From Streptomyces sp. M92 (GTDB taxonomy: Bacteria > Actinomycetota > Actinomycetes > Streptomycetales > Streptomycetaceae): DNA of 64,000 bases. Position numbers and translations under genes: made by a program. The stretch lies in assembly GCF_028473745.1 (NCBI RefSeq), contig NZ_CP101137.1:3410001-3474000 (forward strand). The letters are read 5' to 3'. The notes under the pieces were generated by a model. It saw only the letters and a program-made list of their open reading frames with translations, did not search any database and was not told the DNA's origin. Below, in pieces: positions 27,444 to 35,297 of the stretch; the stretch's first letter is position 1, and each line of letters starts with the position of its first letter.

Positions 27444-28463
27444 ATGACCTTCCGCATGCCCGCCGAGTGGGCCCCGCACGAACGCACCTGGATGGCCTGG
27501 CCCGGCCCCAACCCGACGTTCTCGAACGACGGGGAGCTGGCCGAGGCCCGTGCGGCCTGGGCCGCCGTCGCCCGCGCGGTGCGCCGTTTCGAGCCGGTGA
27601 CGGTGGTGCACGGGCCCGGCCAGGGCGACGGGGCGCGCGAGCTGCTCGGCCCGGAGGTCGACCTGGTGGAGCGCGAGCTGGACGACGCCTGGATGCGGGA
27701 CATCGGCCCGACCTTCGTGACGGACGGGCAGGGCGGGGTGGCCGCCGTCGACTGGGTGTTCAACGGCTGGGGCGCCCAGGACTGGGCCCGCTGGGAGCAC
27801 GACTCCAAGATCGCCCGCCATGTCGCGGACCTCGTCGGCGCCCCCGTGCTGGGCAGCACGCTCGTCAACGAGGGCGGTGCGATCCACGTCGACGGCGAGG
27901 GCACGGTCCTGCTGACCGACACCGTCCAGCTCGGCTCCGGCCGCAACCCCGGCTGGAGCCGCGGGGAGGTCGAGACGGAGGTCCACGCCAAGCTCGGCAC
28001 CAGCAAGGCGATCTGGCTCCCGCACGGCCTGACCGGCGACTACGGCAGGTACGGCACCCAGGGCCACGTCGACATCGTCGCGGCCTTCGCCCGGCCGGGC
28101 ACCGTCGTCGTGCACAGCCAGCGCGACCCCGGCCACCCCGACCACGCCCGCTCGCGGATGTACCTGGAGATCCTCCGCGGCCAGACCGACGCCAAGGGCC
28201 GCCGCCTGGAGGTCGTCGAGGTCCCCGCCCCCACCGTCCTGAAGGACGAGGACGGCGACTGGGTCGACTACTCGTACATCAACCACTACCTGTGCAACGG
28301 CGGCGTCGTCCTGTGCGCCTTCGACGACCCGAACGACGAACTCGCGGCGGGCATCTTCCGCCGCCTGTTCCCCGAGCGCACGGTGACGCTCGTGGACGCG
28401 CGTACGATCTTCGCGGGCGGTGGAGGCATCCACTGCATCACACAGCAGCAGCCGAGGATCTAG
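27444..28463 (+). CDS. aguA: Agmatine deiminase
   Basis: 339 residues of the Porphyromonas-type peptidylarginine deiminase/agmatine deiminase family. It should hydrolyse agmatine to N-carbamoylputrescine and ammonia. The N-terminal MPAEWAPHERTWMAWPGPNP, the acidic pair in ELDDAWMRDIGPTFV, the catalytic histidine region NEGGAIHVDGEG and the nucleophilic cysteine in FAGGGGIHCITQQQP are all visible. It starts 32 bp after ureC and is followed by a TetR gene. No carbamoylputrescine amidase (aguB) is present nearby, which makes the neighbouring urease homologue interesting. Confidence 0.9.
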   Translation: MTFRMPAEWAPHERTWMAWPGPNPTFSNDGELAEARAAWAAVARAVRRFEPVTVVHGPGQGDGARELLGPEVDLVERELDDAWMRDIGPTFVTDGQGGVAAVDWVFNGWGAQDWARWEHDSKIARHVADLVGAPVLGSTLVNEGGAIHVDGEGTVLLTDTVQLGSGRNPGWSRGEVETEVHAKLGTSKAIWLPHGLTGDYGRYGTQGHVDIVAAFARPGTVVVHSQRDPGHPDHARSRMYLEILRGQTDAKGRRLEVVEVPAPTVLKDEDGDWVDYSYINHYLCNGGVVLCAFDDPNDELAAGIFRRLFPERTVTLVDARTIFAGGGGIHCITQQQPRI

Positions 28464-28473
28464 GAGCGGGGAC

Positions 28474-29082
28474 ATGGCCGGTGGTGGGCGCAGACCGGCC
28501 CCGCCGCGCGAGGACGTGCTCGCCGCCGCCATGGAGATGATCGCCGAGCGCGGCCTGGAGAAGCTGACCATGGCGGCGCTCGGCCGCGACGTCGGCATGA
28601 GCAGCGGCCACCTCCTCTACTACTTCCACTCCAAGGACGAGTTGCTGCTGCGCACCCTGGAGTGGAGCGAGGGCCGCCTCGGCGCCGAACGCGGTCGCCT
28701 GCTCACCCGCCCCGGCACCGCCCGCGAACGTCTCGACGCCTACGTCGACCTGTACGTCCCCGAGGGCCACCGCGACCCGCACTGGACGCTGTGGCTGGAG
28801 GTCTGGAACCGCTCGCAGAGCGCCGCCGTCGAGTCCGACGCCCGCGACCGGCAGGCCGCCATCGAGGGCGCCTGGCACCGCGACCTGGTCGCGCTGCTCG
28901 CCGAGGGGGTCTCGCGCGGCGAGTTCCGGCCCGTCGACCCCGACCGTTTCGCCTCCCGGCTGCGCGCCCTCCTCGACGGCTTCGCCATCCACGTGGCGAT
29001 CGGGCTGCGCGGCACGGACCGGGCGCAGGTGCTCGGCCACGTGCGGGAGTTCCTGGCGGACGGGCTCTACGCCGACGCCTGA
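28474..29082 (+). CDS. TetR-family regulator at the end of the urease/agmatine operon
   Basis: 202 residues. The HTH is in GLEKLTMAALGRDVGMSSGH followed by LLYYFHSKDELL. The C-terminal half resembles the BetI-like TetR_C domain (WTLWLEVWNRSQ, FRPVDPDRFASRLRALLDGF). The gene starts 10 bp after agmatine deiminase with its ribosome site at the preceding stop codon, so it is co-transcribed. It probably represses the operon and the divergent permease through the paired TTTAGAG palindromes. The effector may be agmatine or a breakdown product. Confidence 0.9.
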   Translation: MAGGGRRPAPPREDVLAAAMEMIAERGLEKLTMAALGRDVGMSSGHLLYYFHSKDELLLRTLEWSEGRLGAERGRLLTRPGTARERLDAYVDLYVPEGHRDPHWTLWLEVWNRSQSAAVESDARDRQAAIEGAWHRDLVALLAEGVSRGEFRPVDPDRFASRLRALLDGFAIHVAIGLRGTDRAQVLGHVREFLADGLYADA

Positions 29083-29163
29083 GCGTGCGGTCGCGGACGG
29101 GTCCCGCGGGGACGCCCGGGTGTCCGGTTCCGGACGGACGTTGCTCGCATTCTGAGACGGGCG

Positions 29164-29192
29164 GTGAGCAGGGGGACGGACTGTGCCAGACT
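29164..29192 (+). promoter_or_regulatory. Possible promoter of the cimA leader
   Basis: GTGAGC (29164-29169) as a weak -35 box, 17 bases, then CAGACT (29187-29192) as a -10 box. Transcription would start near 29199, the GTG of the leader peptide, giving a leaderless leader mRNA as proposed for ilvB. No ribosome site stands in front of either possible leader start, which fits this model. Weak hexamers keep the confidence low. Confidence 0.35.
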
Positions 29193-29198
29193 TCCACC

Positions 29199-29249
29199 GT
29201 GCTCTCGTTCGCCATGATTATTGGCAGCAGGCGCGCCGGTCCGCAGTGA
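29199..29249 (+). CDS. cimA leader peptide with tandem isoleucine codons, 16 (or 11) aa
   Basis: From GTG 29199 the frame reads MLSFAMIIGSRRAGPQ then TGA; from ATG 29214 it reads MIIGSRRAGPQ. The two adjacent isoleucines are both ATT, a rare codon in this genome where ATC dominates. The stop codon is 54 nt before an intrinsic terminator, almost exactly the 53 nt found in the ilvB leader. Citramalate synthase feeds isoleucine synthesis, so isoleucine-codon control makes biological sense. Confidence 0.6.
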   Translation: MLSFAMIIGSRRAGPQ

Positions 29250-29303
29250 CCACCACGTACGACCAGGTACGGGTGGACACCGTCGTCCTCGACCCGCGCG
29301 CAG

Positions 29304-29329
29304 ACCTCTCGCACCCGCGAGAGGTTTTT
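29304..29329 (+). terminator. cimA attenuator (intrinsic terminator in the leader)
   Basis: ACCTCTCGC (29304-29312) pairs perfectly with GCGAGAGGT (29317-29325) around an ACCC loop and is followed by a T-tract (29325-29329) and CGTTTT. It lies 108 bases before the cimA start with no other gene in between, so it can only act as a leader terminator for cimA, or as a read-through site from the TetR operon. Confidence 0.75.
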
Positions 29330-29437
29330 CGTTTTCCTGGCCCACCCCCAGCCGGGAAGAGAGCGCGAGGGATCATAGACGGACGGTGGAACCGGTCATT
29401 CCGGTAGACCGAGATCCCATACAGGAGCCTTCAGATC

Positions 29438-31042
29438 ATGACCGCAACCAGCGAACTCGACGATTCGTTCCACGTCTTCGACACCACCCTGCGCGACGGC
29501 GCGCAGCGCGAGGGCATCAACCTCACGGTCGCGGACAAGCTGGCCATCGCACGGCACCTGGACGACTTCGGCGTGGGCTTCATCGAGGGCGGCTGGCCCG
29601 GCGCGAACCCGCGGGACACCGAGTTCTTCGCCCGCGCCCGCCAGGAGATCGACTTCCAGCACGCCCAGCTGGTCGCCTTCGGCGCCACGCGCCGCGCGGG
29701 CGCCACCGCCGCCGAGGACCACCAGGTCAGGGCGCTGCTGGAGTCCGGCGCCGAGGTGATCACGCTGGTCGCCAAGTCCCACGACCGGCACGTCGAGCTG
29801 GCGCTGCGCACCACGCTCGACGAGAACCTCGCCATGGTCGCGGACACGGTCTCCTTCCTGAAGGCCCGGGGCCGCCGGGTCTTCGTCGACTGCGAGCACT
29901 TCTTCGACGGCTACCGCGCCAGCCCCGAGTACGCCAAGGCCGTCGTCCGCGCCGCCTCCGAGGCGGGCGCCGACGTGGTCGTCCTGTGCGACACCAACGG
30001 CGGCATGCTCCCGGCGCAGATCCAGGCCGTGGTCGCCACGGTGCTCGCCGACACGGGCGCCCGGCTCGGCATCCACGCCCAGGACGACACCGGCTGCGCC
30101 GTCGCCAACACCCTCGCCGCCGTCGACGCGGGCGCCACCCACGTGCAGTGCACGGCCAACGGCTACGGCGAGCGCGTCGGCAACGCCAACCTGTTCCCCG
30201 TCGTGGCTGCGCTGGAACTGAAATACGGCAAGAAGGTCCTGCCCGAGGGCCGGCTGCGCGAGACCACCCGCATCTCCCACGCCATCGCGGAGGTCGTCAA
30301 CCTCACGCCCTCCACCCACCAGCCCTACGTCGGCGTCTCCGCCTTCGCGCACAAGGCCGGCCTGCACGCCTCCGCCATCAAGGTCGACCCCGACCTGTAC
30401 CAGCACATCGACCCCGGGCTGGTCGGCAACACCATGCGGATGCTGGTCTCCGACATGGCCGGCCGCGCCTCCATCGAGCTCAAGGGCAAGGAGCTGGGCA
30501 TCGACCTCGGCGGCGACCGCGAACTGGTCGGCCGGGTCGTCGAGCGGGTCAAGGAGCGGGAACTCAAGGGATACACGTACGAGGCGGCCGACGCGTCCTT
30601 CGAGCTGCTGCTGCGTGAGGAGATGGTGGGCAAGCGGCCGCGCCATTTCCGGGTCGAGTCCTGGCGCGCCATCCTCGAGGACCATCCCGCCGGCAGCCCC
30701 GCCAACGAGATCACGGTCAAGCTGTGGGCCAAGGGCGAGCGCATCGTCGCCACCGCCGAGGGCAACGGCCCGGTCAACGCCCTGGACCGCGCCCTGCGCG
30801 TCGCGCTGGAGAAGCTCTACCCGGAGCTGGCCAAGCTGGACCTCGTCGACTACAAGGTCCGCATCCTGGAGGGCGTGCACGGCACCCAGTCCACCACCAG
30901 GGTCCTGATCTCCACGACCGACGGGACGGGGGAGTGGTCCACGGTCGGCGTCGCGGAGAACGTCATCGCCGCCTCGTGGCAGGCCCTGGAGGACGCGTAC
31001 ACGTACGGGCTGCTGCGGGCGGGCGTCGAGCCCGCGGAGTGA
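29438..31042 (+). CDS. cimA: (R)-citramalate synthase
   Basis: 534 residues. The enzyme condenses acetyl-CoA and pyruvate to citramalate, a threonine-independent route to 2-ketobutyrate and isoleucine. The HMGL-like barrel starts DTTLRDGAQREGINLTVADK and carries FIEGGWPGANPRDTEFF, the metal-binding region GIHAQDDTGCAVANTLAAV and QCTANGYGERVGNANLF. The C-terminal LeuA-type allosteric domain (about 400-534) should mediate isoleucine feedback. The GWPGAN and length fit the citramalate subgroup rather than LeuA or homocitrate synthase. ATG at 29438 follows gagcc weakly. A dedicated leader with isoleucine codons precedes it. Confidence 0.92.
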   Translation: MTATSELDDSFHVFDTTLRDGAQREGINLTVADKLAIARHLDDFGVGFIEGGWPGANPRDTEFFARARQEIDFQHAQLVAFGATRRAGATAAEDHQVRALLESGAEVITLVAKSHDRHVELALRTTLDENLAMVADTVSFLKARGRRVFVDCEHFFDGYRASPEYAKAVVRAASEAGADVVVLCDTNGGMLPAQIQAVVATVLADTGARLGIHAQDDTGCAVANTLAAVDAGATHVQCTANGYGERVGNANLFPVVAALELKYGKKVLPEGRLRETTRISHAIAEVVNLTPSTHQPYVGVSAFAHKAGLHASAIKVDPDLYQHIDPGLVGNTMRMLVSDMAGRASIELKGKELGIDLGGDRELVGRVVERVKERELKGYTYEAADASFELLLREEMVGKRPRHFRVESWRAILEDHPAGSPANEITVKLWAKGERIVATAEGNGPVNALDRALRVALEKLYPELAKLDLVDYKVRILEGVHGTQSTTRVLISTTDGTGEWSTVGVAENVIAASWQALEDAYTYGLLRAGVEPAE

Positions 31043-31125
31043 GCCGGATGCCGGGTCGGTCTCGCGGACGGTTTCCCCTTCCGCACTGATGTCTTATTGG
31101 CGTCGATTCGGGTACTTTCGAACGT

Positions 31126-32478
31126 ATGAAGGACGCACGGATTCGAGTCCTCATACGCCTCCTGGTCGCGCCGGTCGTCGCCGCCCTGGCGGTGCTGATG
31201 GCCGGTGCGCCCGGCGCGCAGGCGGCCACCGACGTCTCCGAGATCGGCGCGGCCCTGCGCGAGAGTCCGGTGTACGTGGACCCGGCCGCCACCGACCTGC
31301 TGTCGAAGTCGGACGCCGAGGCGCTCGCCGACAAGATCGAGGACGCGGACGAACCCGTCTTCGTCGCGGTCCTCCCGGCCGGCTACCCGACCGAGAACCT
31401 CTTCCAGAACCTGCGCACCGAGACCGGCATCACCGGCCTGTACGGCATCCGGCTCGGCGACCGGTTCGACGCGCGCGCCGACAGCAGCGTGCTCAGCCGC
31501 CAGGGCGTGGACAACCTCGTCACGGCCGCGCAGGGCGCGGGCGATCCCAAGGCCCAGCTCAACGGCTTCGTCGACGACGCTCTGCGCAGCGTCCGCGGCT
31601 CCGCCCCGGCGTCCTGGGACTCCGGCCGCGGCGGTTACGTCTCGACGGGCGCCCTGATCACCGCGGGCGCCGTCGTGGTGGCCGGCGGCGCGGGCCTCTA
31701 CGCGGTCTCGCGGCGCAACCGGCGCCGCCGCGAGGAGGAGCAGCGGCAGTCGCTGGAGAAGCTGCGGGTCGTGGTCGACGAGGACATCACGGCGTTCGGC
31801 GAGGAACTGGACCGGCTGGACTTCCACCCCGGCGAGCCGGGCGCCGACGACGCGATGCGCACCGACTACGAGCGTGCCCTCGACGCCTATGAGCAGGCCA
31901 AGACGTACATGGCGGACGCCCGCAAACCGGAGGACGTCCGCGGCGTCACGCAGGCCCTGGAGGACGGCCGCTTCTCGCTGGCCCAGCTCGCCGCCCGCCG
32001 CGAGGGCAGGCAGCTGCCCGAACGCCGCCCGCCCTGCTTCTTCGACCCGCGCCACGGTCCCTCGGTCGCCGACGTCACCTGGACGCCACCGGGCGGCACC
32101 ACCCGCCAGGTCCCGGTCTGCGCGGCCGACCGGACTCGGCTGTCCGAGGGGCGGGACCCGGCCATCCGCGAGGTGGATACCGAGTACGGTCGCCGCCCCT
32201 ACTGGGACGCGGGCCCGGCCTACGGTCCCTGGGCGGGCGGCTACTTCGGCGGCGGTATCCTGCCCGGCCTGCTGGTCGGCACGATGCTGGGCGGCATGAT
32301 GGCCGGCCCGGCCTACGGGGCGGGGTACGGCGCCGGTTACGGGGACTTCGGCGGCTACGAGGGCGGCGACGTCTCCGGCGCCGACTTCGACCCAGGCGAC
32401 TTCGGCGGCGGCTTCGGCGGCGGGGACTTCGGCGGTGGCGGCGGCTTCGGCGGCGGGGACTTCGGCGGAGGCTTCTGA
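31126..32478 (+). CDS. Membrane protein with TPM-like extracytoplasmic domain and Gly-rich tail
   Basis: 450 residues. An N-terminal signal segment (IRLLVAPVVAALAVLMAGAP, cleavage near AQAATD) leads to an extracytoplasmic domain about 35-170 (ALADKIEDADEPVFVAVLPA) resembling TPM-type domains. One transmembrane helix follows at about 180-200 (ITAGAVVVAGGAGLYAV), then a charged coiled-coil-like RRNRRRREEEQRQSLEKLR and a cytoplasmic region. The end is a run of DFGGG/FGGGDFGGG repeats, common at the C-terminus of this bacterial group and of unknown role. Transcribed alone between cimA and the converging EamA gene. Confidence 0.8.
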   Translation: MKDARIRVLIRLLVAPVVAALAVLMAGAPGAQAATDVSEIGAALRESPVYVDPAATDLLSKSDAEALADKIEDADEPVFVAVLPAGYPTENLFQNLRTETGITGLYGIRLGDRFDARADSSVLSRQGVDNLVTAAQGAGDPKAQLNGFVDDALRSVRGSAPASWDSGRGGYVSTGALITAGAVVVAGGAGLYAVSRRNRRRREEEQRQSLEKLRVVVDEDITAFGEELDRLDFHPGEPGADDAMRTDYERALDAYEQAKTYMADARKPEDVRGVTQALEDGRFSLAQLAARREGRQLPERRPPCFFDPRHGPSVADVTWTPPGGTTRQVPVCAADRTRLSEGRDPAIREVDTEYGRRPYWDAGPAYGPWAGGYFGGGILPGLLVGTMLGGMMAGPAYGAGYGAGYGDFGGYEGGDVSGADFDPGDFGGGFGGGDFGGGGGFGGGDFGGGF

Positions 32479-32518
32479 CCGGGGGAGGGGCGGGGCGGGG
32501 CCGGGCGGGCCGGTCACG

Positions 32519-33421
32519 TCAGCGGCCCGGGGCGAGGGACGGTGCGGTCCTTTTTCCGTGCCGTACGACCACGACGGCCGCGAGGCCCACGGCCAGACCG
32601 AGCGCGGTCTGCGGGCCGAAGTGCTCGCCGAACATCAGGGCGCCCCACACGGCCGTGACCGGAGCCATCAGGAACATGAGCGTGTTGACCTCGGTGATGC
32701 CCGACCGGCGCATGATCAGCCAGTACAGCCCGTAGCCGCCGAAGGTGGGCAGCACCACCAGCCAGGCGGTCGCCACCCAGAACGAGGAGTCGGCGGGCGG
32801 GGTCGCCGCCCCGGCGCCCACCGCCAGCGCCGAGAAGAGGACGGCACTGGTCAGGCAGTGGATCGTCAGCGCCGTCCGGGGAGCGACCGGCGTGCGGGAG
32901 CGGCCCTCCAGGAAGGTGGCCGCCACCAGGGACAGCATGCCGAGGAAGGGTATGAAGTACGCCCACCAGGCCACGTCCGCGCCCGCAGCCCCGGCGTCGG
33001 CCACGGTCACCGTGGTCACACCGGCCAGGCCCAGCCACAGGCCCAGCCACTGCCGGCGTGTCACGTACTGCCGCAGCACGGGCCCGGCGAGCGCACCGGC
33101 GACCAGCGGCTGGACGCCGTCGATCAGGGCGGTGGTGCCGCTGGAGACGCCGAGCTGGATGGCGTAGTAGACGCTGAGCAGGTAGCCGCTCTGGGAGAGC
33201 GCGCCGATGGCGGCCTGCCGGCCGGCGTCCCGGAGCGTCAGTCCCCGCCACGCCGGCCGGGAGACGGCCGCGACGGCGACGAGGACCACGGCGAGCGGCA
33301 GGAAGCGCCACATGAGGAGGGTGCTCGCGTCCGCGGTCCCCGCGCCGAGCTTGGCGCCGATGAAACCGGAGCTCCAGCACAGTACGAAGGCGACCGAGAG
33401 CAGGGCGTTCACGTCGACCAC
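32519..33421 (-). CDS. EamA/DMT-superfamily transporter
   Basis: 300 residues with ten hydrophobic helices in two EamA repeats (first: LLSVAFVLCWSSGFIGAKLG; second: WWAYFIPFLGMLSLVAATFL). Such carriers export amino acids, metabolites or drugs; the substrate is unknown. It diverges from a TetR gene with two palindromic operators in the 61-bp gap, so it is very probably controlled by that repressor. Confidence 0.9.
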   Translation of the reverse strand: MVDVNALLSVAFVLCWSSGFIGAKLGAGTADASTLLMWRFLPLAVVLVAVAAVSRPAWRGLTLRDAGRQAAIGALSQSGYLLSVYYAIQLGVSSGTTALIDGVQPLVAGALAGPVLRQYVTRRQWLGLWLGLAGVTTVTVADAGAAGADVAWWAYFIPFLGMLSLVAATFLEGRSRTPVAPRTALTIHCLTSAVLFSALAVGAGAATPPADSSFWVATAWLVVLPTFGGYGLYWLIMRRSGITEVNTLMFLMAPVTAVWGALMFGEHFGPQTALGLAVGLAAVVVVRHGKRTAPSLAPGR

Positions 33422-33428
33422 ATCCAGA

Positions 33429-33446
33429 GTAGACAGATCGGTTTAC
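33429..33446. promoter_or_regulatory. TetR operator copy 1 (EamA side)
   Basis: GTAGACAGATCGGTTTAC, a palindrome with the core ACxGATCxGT. It lies within a few bases of the EamA start codon, on that side of the gap. Confidence 0.65.
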
Positions 33447-33463
33447 TGGTCTCGGGTGCCCAC

Positions 33464-33479
33464 TATACAGATCGGTATA
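33464..33479. promoter_or_regulatory. TetR operator copy 2 (TetR side)
   Basis: TATACAGATCGGTATA, a 16-bp near-perfect palindrome sharing the ACAGATCGGT core with copy 1, 34 bp away centre to centre (just over three helical turns). It directly precedes the TetR start, allowing autorepression. Confidence 0.7.
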
Positions 33480-33482
33480 CTC

Positions 33483-34106
33483 ATGGTCATGGGTGAAGAG
33501 GACAAGCCGCACCGCGTCCGGATGACGCCGGGTGCGCGACGTGTACTGGAAGCCGCCGAGCGGCTGTTCTACGAGCGCGGCATCCATGCCGTGGGCGTGG
33601 ACCTCATCGCAGCTGAGGCCGGGGTGACCAAGAAGACGCTCTACGACCGGTTCGGCTCCAAGGAGCAGATCGTCGTGGAGTACCTGGCGGGACGGGACGA
33701 GCGCTGGCGGGAGCTGCTCGCCGGGCGGCTGGACGGGGCGGGGGAGGGGGCGGCGGCCAGGATCGCGGCCGTCTTCGAGGCGTCGCGGGCGTGGGCCGCG
33801 GAGTACGGGTCGAAGGGGTGCAGCATGATCAACGCGCGGGCGGAGATCAGTGACCCGGCGCATCCGGCGTACTCCGTCATCACGAGGCAGAAGCGCTGGA
33901 TGCTCGACCTTTTCACCGGCCTCGCCCGGGAGACCGGGACGGCCGACGGGGACCGTCTCGCGCGCGTCCTGATGCTCCTCCACGAAGGCGCACTGGTCGC
34001 GTACGGGACGGGGGTGCTGCCCGACCCCTTCGCCGTGGCGCTCGACCACGTCCGGGAGACTCTGGGGAAAGGGACGGCGCCGGGGCCGGACGCGCCGCTA
34101 CGGTGA
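33483..34106 (+). CDS. TetR-family regulator of the EamA transporter
   Basis: 207 residues from ATG 33483 (ATG 33489 also possible). HTH in RGIHAVGVDLIAAEAGVTKK then TLYDRFGSKEQI. The middle contains SKGCSMINARAEISDPAHPA, typical of a TetR subgroup with a conserved cysteine, which could sense electrophiles. The start codon is almost on top of the operator and no ribosome site is visible, so the mRNA may be leaderless. Followed after 4 bp by a cysteine hydrolase gene. Confidence 0.9.
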   Translation: MVMGEEDKPHRVRMTPGARRVLEAAERLFYERGIHAVGVDLIAAEAGVTKKTLYDRFGSKEQIVVEYLAGRDERWRELLAGRLDGAGEGAAARIAAVFEASRAWAAEYGSKGCSMINARAEISDPAHPAYSVITRQKRWMLDLFTGLARETGTADGDRLARVLMLLHEGALVAYGTGVLPDPFAVALDHVRETLGKGTAPGPDAPLR

Positions 34107-34110
34107 GCCC

Positions 34111-34662
34111 ATGCCGTCCACCCCCGCGCTCCTCGTCATCGACATGCAGCACGCCACCGTCGCCGTGGCGCACCGGGCCGCCGAGACGGTGGCCGTGATC
34201 GCCGCACTGAGCGAGCGGGCGCGGGCGGCCGGTGTGCCGGTCGTGACCGTCAGGCAGCGCGGCGAGGGCATGGAGCCCGGCACCGACGGATGGCGGGTGG
34301 TCCCGGAGCTCGCGCCGCGGGAGGGCGAGCCGGTCGTCGACAAGACGACTCCGGACAGCTTCCTCGGCACCGGTCTCGACGCGGTCCTGAAGGCGCTCGG
34401 CGTCACCGAGGTGATCGTCACCGGGTTCGCCACGGAGGTCTGCGTGGACACCACGGCACGGCAGGCGCTGAGCCGGGGCTACGACCTGGTCGTCGTGGCC
34501 GACGGGCACACCACCTCACGCCGGACGGCCGCGGACGCGGGCCGCCTGGTCCCGGCGGACGACTCGATCGCGCAGTGCAACACGATCTACCGGACGATCG
34601 GCTGGCCCGGCCGGAGCATCCGGGTCCGGGCCGCCGCCGACGTGCGACTCACGCCTGCTTGA
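34111..34662 (+). CDS. Isochorismatase-like cysteine hydrolase
   Basis: 183 residues. The catalytic triad of the family is visible: Asp in LLVIDMQHA, Lys in VVDKTTPDSF and Cys in VTGFATEVCVDTTARQAL, followed by YDLVVVADGHTTS. Members hydrolyse isochorismate, nicotinamide or other amides; the substrate is unknown. It starts 4 bp after the TetR gene, so it shares the transcript, and its last 14 bases overlap the converging YceI gene. Confidence 0.9.
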   Translation: MPSTPALLVIDMQHATVAVAHRAAETVAVIAALSERARAAGVPVVTVRQRGEGMEPGTDGWRVVPELAPREGEPVVDKTTPDSFLGTGLDAVLKALGVTEVIVTGFATEVCVDTTARQALSRGYDLVVVADGHTTSRRTAADAGRLVPADDSIAQCNTIYRTIGWPGRSIRVRAAADVRLTPA

Positions 34663-35206
34663 TCGCCGAGATGTCGAAGTTCAGCTTGATCTTGTCGGAG
34701 ACCAGCACGCCGCCCGTCTCCAGGGCCGCGTTCCAGGTCAGGCCCCACTCCGAGCGCTTGATCTCCGCCTTGCCCTCGAAGCCGACGCGCTCGTTGCCGA
34801 ACGGGTCCTTGGCGGCGCCGTTGAACTCCAGGTCGATGCTGATCGGCCGGGTGGTGCCGAGGATGGTGAGGTCGCCGGTGATGCGGTAGTCGTCGCCGCC
34901 CAGGGACTCCGCCTCGGTCGAGCGGAAGGTCATCTTCGGGAACTCGTCCGTCTTGAAGAAGTCCGAGCTCTTGAGGTGACCGTCGCGGTCGGCGGAGCCC
35001 GTGTCGATGCTGTCCATCGTGACGTCGAGGGTCGCGGTGGACTTCGCGGGGTCGGTGCCGTCCAGGTGCAGCGTGCCGCTGAAGTCGAGGAACTTGCCCT
35101 TGACGTTGGTGACCATGGCGTGGCGCGCGGTGAAGCCGATCGTCGTGTGGGCGGGGTCGATCGTGTACTCGCCGGTCAGGGTCGCGAGGTCGGGGGTGCT
35201 GGTCAT
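34649..35206 (-). CDS. YceI-family polyisoprenoid-binding protein
   Basis: 185 residues. The lipocalin-like barrel shows GEYTIDPAHTTIGFTARHAM at the N-terminus, KVRGKF-like NVKGKFLDFSGTLHL, and the end NFDISAIKQA. Family members bind isoprenoid chains such as quinone precursors; stress roles are known in some bacteria. The protein lacks a signal peptide. The ATG at 35206 is preceded by a strong ggagga; an upstream ATG at 35257 lies within the palindromic region and is not used. Confidence 0.9.
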   Translation of the reverse strand: MTSTPDLATLTGEYTIDPAHTTIGFTARHAMVTNVKGKFLDFSGTLHLDGTDPAKSTATLDVTMDSIDTGSADRDGHLKSSDFFKTDEFPKMTFRSTEAESLGGDDYRITGDLTILGTTRPISIDLEFNGAAKDPFGNERVGFEGKAEIKRSEWGLTWNAALETGGVLVSDKIKLNFDISAIKQA

Positions 35207-35235
35207 GGCGTCCTCCAGGAAGGCCGAGCCGTGAT

Positions 35236-35249
35236 GTTGAATGTTCAAC
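35236..35249. promoter_or_regulatory. Palindrome upstream of the YceI gene
   Basis: GTTGAATGTTCAAC is a perfect inverted repeat (GTTGAA-TG-TTCAAC) 30 bp before the YceI start, in an A+T-rich stretch. TTGAA/TTCAA palindromes are typical of MarR-type operators. No MarR gene lies in the window, so the regulator would be encoded elsewhere. Confidence 0.5.
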
Positions 35250-35297
35250 CAGTCCAACGGTCACGACTCTAGACCTATTCCGTACATGCTTCAACGG

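Noticed and set aside
34587..35294. Minus-strand frame alongside the YceI gene
   Set aside because: His/Arg/Pro-rich shadow in a second frame of the YceI coding sequence.
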